A stretch of DNA of 64,000 bases, from positions 30,800 to 94,799 of the forward strand of contig NZ_SCHN01000009.1 of NCBI RefSeq assembly GCF_004120195.1, read 5' to 3'. A program made the position numbers and the translations under genes. Positions 17,950 through 26,290 of this stretch are shown here, piece after piece. Numbering within the stretch: position 1 is the first letter of the stretch; every line of letters starts with the position of its first letter. Below the pieces are notes generated by a model, which was given only the letters and a program-made list of their open reading frames with translations, did not search any database and had not been told where the DNA came from. The stretch comes from Enterovibrio baiacu. Lineage in GTDB: Bacteria; Pseudomonadota; Gammaproteobacteria; Enterobacterales; Vibrionaceae.

Positions 17950-19163
17950 TGTGTCGTAGCACCTTCTCATTGTCAAACGCCATTCGCTGCGTGTGTCTCG
18001 CTGTCGCGCTATGTTCAGCGCCGTCGTTTGCTGCACAATTGTCGCAAGGCACTGTGCTGAAAGTACAGAAAGCGTTCGCGTTTCAAGAGAAGGAAGCGTG
18101 GCGTGATGCCATTGCTGTACTGCGAGAAATAGAGACCAAGAAAGCCTACGATCGTGCTTACGTTGATCGCATGCTGGGTGTGTTGTATTGGCAAACAGAC
18201 GATGTGAACAGTGCGATGCGTTTTCTAGAGAAAGCGGTCAAAAGCGATGCGTTGTCGGGTGACGAAATGCGTTCAGCACAACGCATGCTTGCGGATCTGT
18301 ACTTGTCTAACGGCAACTATAAATCCGCCGCAACGCTGTATTCACAGCTAGTAAAAACCGCCAAAGACAAGAAAGAGTCAGCAGAGCTTTGGTTGCGTTT
18401 GGCTCAGGCGAATTATCAACGCAAGGCGTGGAAAAGCACGCTGACCGCCATCAACAAATACCTTGCTTTGACCTCGCCGGATACGGTGTCAGCGCTTTCA
18501 ATCAAACTGGGCGCAGAACTTCAACTGTCCCGCTGGAAGCATGCAAATAGCACTCTGGAACACCTCATCGCCCTTGAGCCCAAGAAAAAGGTGTGGTGGA
18601 TACAACGCGCGGGCAACTACCAACGTTTAGAACAGCCAGAGAATATGTTGAGCACGTTACTGCTTGCTCAGCGTGAAGGCATTGAATTGACCACGTCAGA
18701 GCAAAGAACCATTGCGCAGCTTTATGCGCAAAAAGGCGTGCCGGAAAAAGCCGCGTTAGTGTTAGACAGCTTACCCGCCTCAGAACAAGATGCAGTGACC
18801 TTGTCGCAAAGTGCTTCTTACTGGCAACTTGCCAAAGAGTGGGATACCGCGATTGCCGTTTGGAAGAAAGCGGCAAAAGCCGATAACACGTATCGTTGGC
18901 AATTGGCGCAGCTTCAAGTGCAACAAGGGCTTTATTTCGATGCCCTGTCGAGCTTGAACAAAGTGACATCGCCAGAGAAAAAAGCCTCGGTAGAAATGTT
19001 GCGTGCCACGGCGTACGACAAACTAGAACAGACCGACAATGCTTTGCTTCATGCCAAGCGCGCACACGCTCTTCTTCCGTCATCAAAAAGCGAAAGTTGG
19101 TTGAACTACCTGACGCAGAAACGAAAAATGGCCAAGGTTTCAACACCCCCTCAAGTGCACTAA
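17946..19163 (+). CDS. TPR-repeat periplasmic protein closing the TonB2 operon
   Basis: The 405-residue protein has a signal peptide (cut near ...APSFAAQ, about residue 28) and then helical tetratricopeptide repeats across its length, e.g. WRDAIAVLREIETKKAYDRAYVDRMLG and SAATLYSQLVKTAKDKKESAELWLRLAQANY. TPR proteins act as scaffolds, and this position matches the last gene of the Vibrio TonB2 cluster. It starts inside the tonB stop codon (ATGA). No terminator hairpin is obvious after it. Confidence 0.8.
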   Translation: MMCRSTFSLSNAIRCVCLAVALCSAPSFAAQLSQGTVLKVQKAFAFQEKEAWRDAIAVLREIETKKAYDRAYVDRMLGVLYWQTDDVNSAMRFLEKAVKSDALSGDEMRSAQRMLADLYLSNGNYKSAATLYSQLVKTAKDKKESAELWLRLAQANYQRKAWKSTLTAINKYLALTSPDTVSALSIKLGAELQLSRWKHANSTLEHLIALEPKKKVWWIQRAGNYQRLEQPENMLSTLLLAQREGIELTTSEQRTIAQLYAQKGVPEKAALVLDSLPASEQDAVTLSQSASYWQLAKEWDTAIAVWKKAAKADNTYRWQLAQLQVQQGLYFDALSSLNKVTSPEKKASVEMLRATAYDKLEQTDNALLHAKRAHALLPSSKSESWLNYLTQKRKMAKVSTPPQVH

Positions 19164-19254
19164 ATACGCCGTAACATTTATTGTGCCGTTCTCTCTTTTT
19201 ATTAGTTGATAATAGCGTCAATACCGCCGTATTATCCTTGCCTCATCCTTGAAG

Positions 19255-19320
19255 AACCCCACTTTTACTGGGGTTGCTAGGTGAATACTCGGCCATCAGA
19301 GAAGAGCACCTTCTCAGCCG
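19255..19320 (+). promoter_or_regulatory. Structured 5' leader of the membrane-protein gene
   Basis: Two strong hairpins lie in the ~60-125 bp before the start codon. The first is AACCCCA / TGGGGTT with a 7-nt loop (19255-19275). The second is a compound stem with outer CGGC / GCCG and inner GAGAAG / CTTCTC (19290-19320). Neither is followed by a T-run, so they are not simple terminators. A GGTG between them could pair with CACC downstream. I match it to no known riboswitch class. Confidence 0.4.
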
Positions 19321-19381
19321 GTTAAGGAAAACACGCGAAAGGGCACCATTGCTCACTCGTATTATCAAGAGAACATGCTGA

Positions 19382-19930
19382 ATGACGCTAGACCTGATCA
19401 CCGACATCCTTGGTTGGACATCGGTTGCTTTCTATATTTCTATCACCATCTTCAACACCATGAAGTTCACCCGTTTTGCTGCGTTTGGCTCTGCTGCCAA
19501 TGACACACTCTGGGCATTTTTAATGGGCTGGTGGCCTAAAGTCATTCTCAACCTCTCTGTTGCTTCCCTGAACACCTACCGTTATGCGAAGGATTTCACC
19601 GCCGCACCTAAGTCAGTGATCATGGGGTTAGGTGGCTTGATGGCGGCGGGTATTCTTTACATCGCTTATGTTGCGGTATCGGGTTTCATCGCGGATCCAA
19701 CCTTGGCGGTGGCGCTTCAATTCGCCGATTTAGGTGTGATTCTCGCGGCGTTGTACATGACCACTTTGACCAACTACCGCAAGCTGATGCTCCTTTCAGG
19801 CTTCATCGGCATGGCGGCTTACTACGGCAACGACCAAATGATGATCATCAAGGCGCTGGTTATCGGCATCATGACCTACAAGCTGCTTTTCGATAAATCA
19901 CAGAATGTTGAAACGGCGAACGCTGCGTAA
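19382..19930 (+). CDS. Polytopic inner-membrane protein (weakly YgjV-like)
   Basis: The 182-residue protein has about six hydrophobic segments paired in a repeat-like arrangement (LGWTSVAFYISITIFNT, LWAFLMGWWPKVILNL, GLGGLMAAGILYIAYVAVSG, LADLGVILAALYMTT and others). Topology and length recall the YgjV family of uncharacterised inner-membrane proteins, but residue-level similarity is weak by eye. A structured leader precedes it and a perfect terminator follows 30 bp after the stop, so it is a single-gene unit, possibly regulated through its leader RNA. Confidence 0.6.
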   Translation: MTLDLITDILGWTSVAFYISITIFNTMKFTRFAAFGSAANDTLWAFLMGWWPKVILNLSVASLNTYRYAKDFTAAPKSVIMGLGGLMAAGILYIAYVAVSGFIADPTLAVALQFADLGVILAALYMTTLTNYRKLMLLSGFIGMAAYYGNDQMMIIKALVIGIMTYKLLFDKSQNVETANAA

Positions 19931-19960
19931 CAACAACGCGGCTTCGACGAGAGAAAACAC

Positions 19961-19992
19961 AAAAACGGCACTGCGAGCAGTGCCGTTTTTTT
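19961..19992 (+). terminator. Intrinsic terminator
   Basis: CGGCACTG / CAGTGCCG 8-bp stem with a CGAG loop flanked by A5 and T7. A near-identical hairpin lies at 20627-20657. Confidence 0.92.
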
Positions 19993-20132
19993 ATGGGTGG
20001 GTTTGAGATAGAGAGAACACCTGATAACGCAGTGCTGTTTAATGTTTTGATGAGTGTGTATTAACAGTGGTAAATACCACCTCAGCATTTAGAATACGCC
20101 CATTGAAATCTACAACGAATTAGAGTGACCTT

Positions 20133-20591
20133 ATGCTTCGTGATTACACCTTTGAATGTCTCGTAACCATGCCTCGCCATGAACTGGAAGAGTTTAGTGC
20201 TCGAATCATAAGCAAAATGGTGCCAGAAGACGTGATGAGTGAAATTTTCACGTTTGAGCAAGAGGAAATAGACAGCGAAGAGCGTTTATTGTCAGCACGT
20301 CTTGATGCCATGCTACGCATGACGGCGATTGCACTGAACGAAACGCAACAAGCGTTTGATGACTCAGAAAACGCCAAGCAGAACAGCGAAAGGATGACGC
20401 GATTAATCCTTTGGCATTTCTACGCGATTTCGTTCCGTTTGGAACAAGCCATTTCCCTTGAAACCCATTGCGAACACGTTGAAGCATTGCTGAAAAACGC
20501 ACCAACGGATGTATTCGGCTGGGTCAAAACCCTCACAGAACTGCTTCACACCTATGCAGAAATCAGCGAGAAGCAAAACCCACAAGGGTGA
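20133..20591 (+). CDS. Hypothetical helical cytoplasmic protein
   Basis: A 152-residue acidic, mostly helical protein with no signal peptide or membrane span (EELSARIISKMVPEDVMSEI-like N-terminus, then EERLLSARLDAMLRMTAIALNE). I recognise no family. It is a single-gene unit bracketed by two near-identical terminator hairpins. Confidence 0.6.
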   Translation: MLRDYTFECLVTMPRHELEEFSARIISKMVPEDVMSEIFTFEQEEIDSEERLLSARLDAMLRMTAIALNETQQAFDDSENAKQNSERMTRLILWHFYAISFRLEQAISLETHCEHVEALLKNAPTDVFGWVKTLTELLHTYAEISEKQNPQG

Positions 20592-20626
20592 GTAAACCGC
20601 TGGGGTAACTCCCTCTGAGTTTGCAG

Positions 20627-20657
20627 AAACGGCACTGGTAGCAGTGCCGTTTTTTTT
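20627..20657 (+). terminator. Intrinsic terminator, copy of the one at 19961
   Basis: CGGCACTG / CAGTGCCG stem with a GTAG loop followed by T8. The 8-bp arms are identical to those of the terminator about 660 bp upstream. Confidence 0.92.
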
Positions 20658-20864
20658 GTGTCTGGGGAGGGGGAGATATTGGTTTTTGTGTTGCTCTAAA
20701 TGGTTTATGCCCCTTTCCGAGTTGCTCGATCAAATTTAGTAAATCGAACTATGTGTTTTTTCCATAGATAATCTACCGCAAAAAAAAGGCTATGAATATA
20801 AATGGCCTGACTTAAGGTGAGCCCATGGCATCGCAGAATGAGCTCGTATTCATTAAGCTATAGA

Positions 20865-21347
20865 TTAATGACAAACAACATTTTGATCATCTCCTAGAAA
20901 CCAAGAAATCCACTTTCGTTTAGAGTTTAAAACGAAGCTCTCGTCAAGGCTAATTCCACTGGTAATCAATCCGTCAATATTTTCATCATACGCTTTCGTG
21001 GTGAAATTCCATTCTTCACTACTTATCCGTTTCCCTTGAAGAAGAGCATCATTGAGACGTTGGCTCACAATGACGATAGCTAGACCTTTTGTTTCACTGA
21101 TACCCAAATCTGGCTCAGAAATACGACCTACAGCAACTGGTACCTTTAAAGTGCATGCCTTCTCACCTTGACGAGTAAATGCGTAGGTTGCATCCCCAAC
21201 TCGACCATTAAGCCAAAGGAGCTGTCCTTGAGTCATGTTGTTGACAGACAGAGTTCCAAAACTACCTGTGGGAGATATAGTTGCGGCCCAGCTATATGTA
21301 GAAACAAAAACGGATAAAAAAATATGCAGAATGATTACTTTTTTCAT
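20865..21347 (-). CDS. Hypothetical exported protein, coupled to a DUF805 gene
   Basis: The start is the ATG of a clear signal peptide (MKKVIILHIFLSVFVSTYSWA). It overlaps the stop of the upstream DUF805 gene (ATGA) and has GGAGG nearby. The mature ~140 residues contain two Cys far apart (EKACTLKVPV and the C-terminal DDQNVVCH), which could form a disulfide. No family is recognised. The gene is AT-rich compared with the TonB block, and its stop lies in a gene-poor stretch. Confidence 0.55.
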   Translation of the reverse strand: MKKVIILHIFLSVFVSTYSWAATISPTGSFGTLSVNNMTQGQLLWLNGRVGDATYAFTRQGEKACTLKVPVAVGRISEPDLGISETKGLAIVIVSQRLNDALLQGKRISSEEWNFTTKAYDENIDGLITSGISLDESFVLNSKRKWISWFLGDDQNVVCH

Positions 21348-21688
21348 ACTAAAACCTCCCCGTCTAGGTGAGTATTGGTCGATTGAGCTAACAAATATAT
21401 TAACCAGAACGGTCCTACTATCGGTATGAAAAAAACTAGTCCCCAAAAGCCAGATTTGTTGATATCGTGCAGTCTACGAACAATTACTGAAAGCATAGGG
21501 ATGAAACTTACAGCGCTATAAATAGTGTCGAACCATGTTGTCATGTTCATAGCAATATCTGCTCCAATGCATCCTATCGCTACCAACGTGTGTACTAAAA
21601 GAAACATCCAACATTCTTTGCGGGACGAACAACCAGAAAAGTCTAAACTTCGCTTCCAAGCTAAAAAATAGTATTTCATAAATGCCAC
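21344..21688 (-). CDS. DUF805 inner-membrane protein
   Basis: The 114-residue protein has the DUF805 hallmarks: an N-terminal YYFLAWKRSLDFSGCSSRKECW motif, three to four transmembrane helices and VRRLHDINKSGFWGLVFFIPIVG. The family's function is unknown. Residue 1 or the second Met (residue 4) may be the start. It overlaps the following exported-protein gene by four bases and is divergent from the AraC-type regulator 180 bp away. Confidence 0.85.
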   Translation of the reverse strand: MAFMKYYFLAWKRSLDFSGCSSRKECWMFLLVHTLVAIGCIGADIAMNMTTWFDTIYSAVSFIPMLSVIVRRLHDINKSGFWGLVFFIPIVGPFWLIYLLAQSTNTHLDGEVLV

Positions 21689-21867
21689 CTCAATATTTGA
21701 CTGATGGTGATATTTTGCCTCGGAATAAGTGGTGTATACGTCTCAAAACAGGTTTTAGGTCGTTCTTAAACCTATTTTAGTCTACGTTGCGTTTTCAATT
21801 GTATTTCATCGAGTTATCCTTGATATTCACTGAAAGTGATAACTCATTTATCAATCTAGGACTTGCT

Positions 21868-22908
21868 ATGCTTGCGATACCTGTTCCGTTCGTTGTTTCC
21901 ATGCTACTTGGACTACTAGCGATATCACTTTATGCCCAGCTTTCTCAGCAGGGTAAAGTCGCTAGCATGTTTTTAGGGTTATGTGCTGTGACGACCTCAA
22001 TGGTTGGTTTACGTTGGACATTTGGACTTAGCATTTTCAGCATCGCGCAACCTATTCTGGCCTCCATAATTCCTGTTGTTGCGTGGTATGCGTTTGCACA
22101 CGCCAATCGTGATTTGGGCATCTTGCCTATTAAGCATTTTGTTGCGCCATTATTCGTTATTATTAGCGCTGTATCTCAACCTTGGTTGGCACTTCCACTA
22201 GATGTACTACTTACTTTAATTTACGCTTGCTATGGAGTGGCACTAATCCGCTTTTCGTCAAAAGAAACAGCACTGATTAATGTTTCATTAGGGAATTGGG
22301 AAGGAGTAAAGAAAGCGGAGAATATTGCGGGATGGATGCTGATATTTTCTGCGTGTGTAGATACGCTCATGTCGTTAGATTTCACTTTTAATCAAGGTGG
22401 ATTTTCACTGTATATCCTTACTGCGGCACATTTGATTCTTCTACCCGTGTTATCGTTAGCTGTAATTGTAGTGGGCATTAATACACCTATTTCATATGAG
22501 TTAAAATCTAAACAAATCAGCCCCAATGACGAGACAAGTAATTCCCAAGTAATGACCAGTGAGAGAGCTCACGAGATCTCTTTACTGTTAGACTCTAAAA
22601 TCCGACAAGACAGACTTTACTTAGACCCTGAGCTAACCCTTTCAAAACTGACACGAAAGTTAGGTATACCAGCAAAACAAATTTCAATTGCAGTTAATCA
22701 GGTACACGAAAAGAATATTTCTAAGATCATAAATGGGTATCGCATAGAGCATGCCATGCACTCCTTGGATACGTCACAAGATACTATTACGCAAATATTC
22801 ATGAATTCTGGTTTTCAGACCAAGTCTAACTTTAATCGTGAGTTTTCAAGAGTCGTGGGTATGACTCCAAGTGAATACCGTAAAAGTAAAGCTCAGCACC
22901 CTAAGTAA
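21868..22908 (+). CDS. Membrane-anchored AraC-family transcriptional regulator
   Basis: About 346 residues. The start is set at the ATG behind AGGA. Residues 1-210 hold roughly seven hydrophobic helices. The C-terminal 100 residues are an AraC-type double helix-turn-helix (LTLSKLTRKLGIPAKQISIAVNQ and DTITQIFMNSGFQTKSNFNREF, ending VVGMTPSEYRKSK). A seven-helix sensor fused to an AraC DNA-binding domain is a known architecture for regulators that sense small molecules in the membrane. It is divergent from the DUF805 pair, which it may control. The ligand is unknown. Confidence 0.82.
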   Translation: MLAIPVPFVVSMLLGLLAISLYAQLSQQGKVASMFLGLCAVTTSMVGLRWTFGLSIFSIAQPILASIIPVVAWYAFAHANRDLGILPIKHFVAPLFVIISAVSQPWLALPLDVLLTLIYACYGVALIRFSSKETALINVSLGNWEGVKKAENIAGWMLIFSACVDTLMSLDFTFNQGGFSLYILTAAHLILLPVLSLAVIVVGINTPISYELKSKQISPNDETSNSQVMTSERAHEISLLLDSKIRQDRLYLDPELTLSKLTRKLGIPAKQISIAVNQVHEKNISKIINGYRIEHAMHSLDTSQDTITQIFMNSGFQTKSNFNREFSRVVGMTPSEYRKSKAQHPK

Positions 22909-23273
22909 GATTCACTATTAATATGGAAGATCTAATAGCTAACTTTGCCATACATTTCCTAATCTGTTTAGGTCGAGTTAGAGCCATTACTCTAACAAAC
23001 TTTTGTCCAAAAGTGAGTTTGAAACAGCAAACCTCGTCAGTGTTGCCTCATTAGTTTTCGATAGATTTCCTTATGCCAAACGTGAAGTGTGTGGAAATCC
23101 CCCATTTTGTCGTTTTCTCTCGCTACCGCCTCTATCGAACTCCATGATATCCTCTTTAAAACATGCGCTTATGATCATTTTTGGCATTTATCCGATACAT
23201 AAAAATCCTGAAATGGAGTGTTTAAACACCCCATTCTGGGATATAACAAATTGTTAGGTGCTTAGGAGGAAAA
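22909..23273. other. Intergenic region upstream of the zinc-ribbon gene
   Basis: About 360 bp. It contains a 7-bp inverted repeat GTTAGAG / CTCTAAC near 22978-22997, an ACTTTTG / CAAAAGT repeat just after it, and a near-perfect 24-bp palindrome at about 23213-23236 (AATGG...CCATT, one mismatch). An 84-codon TTG-start frame crosses it without a ribosome site and is probably not a gene. Confidence 0.5.
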
Positions 23274-23549
23274 ATGAAAATTAATAACCTTGATAGACAA
23301 ATTAGTATGTTGTGTCCAACTTGTGGTTGTAAAGAATTCTCTTTCGATGAACATGATGAGAATGGACTTGTTACTTGTACTCAGTGTGAACGCCAACTGA
23401 CTCGTGCAGAACTTGTCTCTGAGAACTCTGAGTTAATAGCAGAAAATCAAAATGAGCTCGCTAAAGAAGCACAAAAGCAAATCGAAGCTGAAATGAAAAA
23501 GATGGTTAGAGATGCATTCAAAGGAAACAAGAATATAAAATTTAAATAG
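23274..23549 (+). CDS. Small zinc-ribbon protein
   Basis: A 91-residue protein with an N-terminal four-cysteine ribbon (CPTCGC and, 22 residues on, CTQCE) and a charged helical C-terminal half (ENSELIAENQNELAKEAQKQ, then a Lys-rich tail) likely to form a coiled coil. AGGAGG lies six bases before the ATG. It resembles small proteins found in mobile islands, but I recognise no characterised family. The gene after it starts 15 bp downstream, so the pair is one operon. Confidence 0.65.
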   Translation: MKINNLDRQISMLCPTCGCKEFSFDEHDENGLVTCTQCERQLTRAELVSENSELIAENQNELAKEAQKQIEAEMKKMVRDAFKGNKNIKFK

Positions 23550-23563
23550 AGGGCATTAACCTT

Positions 23564-24025
23564 ATGGACTTTGGTGACGGTATAGCACTTTTGGCTTTGG
23601 GGCTGTCTGGGTACGCTACATGGCGGACGATTCAATTCAACAAAAGACAGGACTCTCTAATTGAAACTCAGAAAAAGCTGAATGAATTACTACTAGCTAA
23701 AGAAACTGAAGAAGTACTCGATGATCTTAGGGCAGATTTAGGTGCGTCGATCATTAAGTTAGGTAACCATAAGTATCGTTTGAAAGTTTGGAATAAGGGA
23801 AATGCTGAAGCTAAAAATGTAACAGTAGAATTTCCTGACGGTAATGAACTAGTTCCAAACTCGGAGCTACAGAGCAAACTGCCTTACGAATCGCTCGAAA
23901 AACATGCATCTATTGAGTTAGTTGCAGTAGTTCATATGTCAACTCCAAGAAAGCACAAATTGAAACTTTGTTGGTCTGACGAACATAGAAATAAAAAAGA
24001 AAAAATCGTATATCCAACACTTTAG
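23564..24025 (+). CDS. Hypothetical membrane-anchored protein
   Basis: The 153-residue protein has one N-terminal hydrophobic segment (GIALLALGLSGYATWRTI), a coiled-coil linker (residues 28-55) and a C-terminal beta-rich domain (YRLKVWNKGNAEAKNVTVEF), which looks like an immunoglobulin-like fold. GAGGG lies before the ATG. It is the second gene of a two-gene unit and ends six bases before an attC-like site. Function unknown. Confidence 0.6.
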   Translation: MDFGDGIALLALGLSGYATWRTIQFNKRQDSLIETQKKLNELLLAKETEEVLDDLRADLGASIIKLGNHKYRLKVWNKGNAEAKNVTVEFPDGNELVPNSELQSKLPYESLEKHASIELVAVVHMSTPRKHKLKLCWSDEHRNKKEKIVYPTL

Positions 24026-24030
24026 AGTGT

Positions 24031-24084
24031 GCCTAACAAATAAGAATCAGTGTCGCGCAGCGGACACTGATTTGGGTGTTGAAC
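24031..24084 (+). repeat. attC-like site
   Basis: GCCTAAC (RYYYAAC) is followed by a 10-bp perfect stem AATCAGTGTC / GACACTGATT with an 8-nt loop, and then GTTGAAC (GTTRRRY). Total length is 54 bp, slightly short for an attC. The order of core, imperfect arm, palindrome, arm and core is as expected. Confidence 0.45.
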
Positions 24085-24491
24085 AAGACCATTCTCGAGA
24101 CACAACATGATAACTTGCCCAAAATCAAGTTATCCGAAGTGAACGCTGTAGAGCATAAGATCTAACTGATTTCTGTCCAAAAACCATTTAGTGAAGTCCA
24201 TAAAGCACCATTCTCCGTAGCGATAACCCCCCTCTAACTCCCCCCTTGAAAAGTGGGGAGGATCAAAAGCGGTGTACAAATCAGACGCATACTTGACCGG
24301 ACACATCCTTTACATCTTTCTCTTGGGTAGACGCTAAACACGTGGTTTTTCGTCCTACTGACTTGGTTAAGTCTGTTCGTTGCCTACCCATTAATATCAA
24401 GCCGCACTGTCACAGATTGAGGCACTCAATACGGGAATGTTATTCAGATACTGTATTCTGGCGAACATGACGTAGCGACGAGTGATGAAAG
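24085..24491. other. Intergenic region with inverted repeats
   Basis: About 400 bp without a gene. A 9-bp perfect inverted repeat GATAACTTG / CAAGTTATC (24109-24134, 8-nt loop) and a C-rich / G-rich pair (CTCCCCCC...GTGGGGAG, near 24238-24261) are the visible structures. No clear promoter. Confidence 0.5.
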
Positions 24492-25013
24492 TTGTTTGTA
24501 CGAAAGTTCTTCAAGAAAGAAAAACCAAGGGTGTACCTCGACTCGATATTTGTTGTGCCTCGCGGGGAGCTAACGTCAAGCGATGAATGGGGATTTCTGG
24601 CGAGTGCCGAGAGTTTTGAAGAGAGTATTCGCTCTGAGCTTGGTGAGATCTTTAACTTGCCACATATTTCTACTGCGTCAGAGGTGACGCGACGTGATCT
24701 TGGTTTGCAGGTGGCAGTTGTGGGATACCGAGGTGGAGAGCTTGTTGATGCGGGTTTGCATCCCATATCGGTACCAATATTTTGGAAACCCAAGATAGAG
24801 ATACATTCACGTTTGTTCTATTTAGATAGTCAGAAAACATTCAAAAAATACAAAGTGGTAGAGCGTTTCTCTTGGTCTGATTTTGTTGGGCGTTCAATGA
24901 CGCTTAATGGATTGTTCTTTCGGTATAAGCCTTTGTATAACAATAAAGATATGGAGCACTTGCTTGTGAAGGCGTGCTTTCGGCTTGTAGAGAAAATGAA
25001 ATCCTCGTTATAA
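24492..25013 (+). CDS. Hypothetical protein
   Basis: A 173-residue protein read from a TTG start. An internal GTG near codon 14 is an alternative, and neither has a good ribosome site. It begins basic (FVRKFFKKEKPRVYLDS) and has no signal peptide or membrane span. I recognise no family. It is the only gene in the second segment bounded by cassette-like core sites and is AT-rich like its left-hand neighbours. Confidence 0.5.
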   Translation: MFVRKFFKKEKPRVYLDSIFVVPRGELTSSDEWGFLASAESFEESIRSELGEIFNLPHISTASEVTRRDLGLQVAVVGYRGGELVDAGLHPISVPIFWKPKIEIHSRLFYLDSQKTFKKYKVVERFSWSDFVGRSMTLNGLFFRYKPLYNNKDMEHLLVKACFRLVEKMKSSL

Positions 25014-25234
25014 CCGAGCAGACAACGAACCACTAATGGGATGGTTTTTTAAGCATGTCCTTAGTTCTGTCCCTAGTTTTGCTCACACGGAAGAGGCAGA
25101 ATTCACGACGTTCAACGCCTGACACGTGCGAAGCGCGTCCGTTAATATGTCGATATTCGCAAATTTGATAGTCCAGATTACTGGATGAGGTGTGTTCATA
25201 ATGATTTTATTCACTAAAATCAAGGAAGCGTCGC
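25014..25234. other. Intergenic region with a possible second cassette end
   Basis: GTTCAAC at 25110-25116 is the exact reverse complement of the GTTGAAC that opens the preceding segment at 24078. A short hairpin (CGTGC / GCGCG around GAA) and a GTTAATA follow. At 38 bp this is too short for a normal attC, so it is recorded as uncertain. Confidence 0.3.
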
Positions 25235-26290
25235 GTGTCAAAGCAGTATGTGTCTGTTATCCCTAACATGGATATGCCCTCCAATATCAGGGGCGTGGGT
25301 GGTGGTGCCAAGCTGAAAACGTATGAGCCAACATCCGAAAAGGATGACTTTGTTTCACGCAAAATACGTGAAAGCGAAGCAGTCCAAAGCCGCACCAATG
25401 GCCCTGTAAAACAGGGAGAGCCGTTTAAAAGCCAATCTGTGCTCGATTCACAGAGCGCACAGAATGCCTTCGTCAATGACCAACCAACCACGGACGAAGA
25501 GAAAGACCACTTAGTGGTGTTTTTAGGTGGTGCGGGAATGCGTGGCGACTATCAATATGACATGGTGCGCGCCTTGATGCAGGCCGGTATTAAGCGGGCT
25601 GTTTGTGGTAACTATTCCGGTGTTTTTGAGAATGGCGAAGATCTGGATTACAACGAATACGTCGATATGGGTGCCGATGCGACTTCTGTGATTTTCTATA
25701 ATCAGGCAGAAGATGACCCTATTGCCCTTCAGATGGTGAACTCAAGCGAGTGTAAAGTCGAATCCAAATACGAGATGGGTGATACCGAGTGGGTGACATA
25801 TTCAGGCAAAAACGCCTATGGCGACGAATGCCCCTCCTCAGTGTTGAGAGTGAAGCTGGCACCAAGAACGCTGGATCTTTCACTTCAGGCATTAGGCGTC
25901 ACCGCTCCAACCCCGTGTCAAGGTGGGGAGTTTGCTCTCATAGGTTATTCTTGGGGGGGTGTTATTTCCGCGCGTGCGGCGGTGTATCATGCCAACAACG
26001 GCTTAACTGTTAATAATCTGGTGCTGATTGGTGCTCCTATTAACCATAGCCTGGTCAAAGCCGTTAAATCTCATGCGAACATCAAAAACGTGATTATCAT
26101 GGACTTAAAAGAACAGGGCGATCCTATCTATGCAGGTATCAGCGATGGTGAGATCATCTCAGCCTCTTTCGAGCTAGGAAACCAGATGATTCAGGGGAAC
26201 GGCCACTTTTATTATTCAGGGAATGATAGTGAAGGTAAAAAACGTCGAGAGGAATTGGCTGCAACACTGGTTGGAATGGGCATTAAATGA
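25235..26290 (+). CDS. Alpha/beta-fold serine hydrolase, candidate lipase-type effector
   Basis: The 351-residue protein has no signal peptide and a polar, low-complexity first ~90 residues. The hydrolase domain follows: LVVFLGGAGMRGDY (oxyanion region), nucleophile elbow GYSWGG (Ser about 239), a likely acid in LKEQGDPIYAG (Asp about 296) and a likely His in GNGHFYY (about 324). It starts with GTG behind AAGGA. The immediate overlap (ATGA) with a small three-helix membrane protein, and the lack of a Sec signal, resemble lipase effectors of type VI secretion paired with immunity proteins. No VgrG, PAAR or adaptor gene is in view, so the effector role is inference. Confidence 0.6.
   Translation: MSKQYVSVIPNMDMPSNIRGVGGGAKLKTYEPTSEKDDFVSRKIRESEAVQSRTNGPVKQGEPFKSQSVLDSQSAQNAFVNDQPTTDEEKDHLVVFLGGAGMRGDYQYDMVRALMQAGIKRAVCGNYSGVFENGEDLDYNEYVDMGADATSVIFYNQAEDDPIALQMVNSSECKVESKYEMGDTEWVTYSGKNAYGDECPSSVLRVKLAPRTLDLSLQALGVTAPTPCQGGEFALIGYSWGGVISARAAVYHANNGLTVNNLVLIGAPINHSLVKAVKSHANIKNVIIMDLKEQGDPIYAGISDGEIISASFELGNQMIQGNGHFYYSGNDSEGKKRREELAATLVGMGIK

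Larger units (their letters stand above)
23253..24084 (+). mobile_element. Candidate integron-type gene cassette
   Basis: The segment starts at GTTAGGT (GTTRRRY core consensus) and ends with an attC-like site at 24031-24084. The 5' core is complementary to the inverse core GCCTAAC of that site except for one G-T pair, as expected for a circularised cassette. It holds two small co-directional genes with short spacing and little other DNA. No intI gene and no undoubted neighbouring attC are visible. Confidence 0.45.

Noticed and set aside
18565..19221. 218-codon minus-strand frame
   Set aside because: Antisense to the TPR gene of the TonB2-type operon.
23003..23257. 84-codon plus-strand frame before the zinc-ribbon gene
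   Set aside because: TTG start, no ribosome site, no family, and it covers palindromic DNA next to the candidate cassette boundary.
24221..24262. Rho-independent terminator in the C-rich / G-rich pair
   Set aside because: Stem is interrupted and not followed by a T-run, and no gene ends just before it.
25110..25147. Full attC site
   Set aside because: The cores fit, but 38 bp is shorter than functional attC sites. Reported only as a weak finding.
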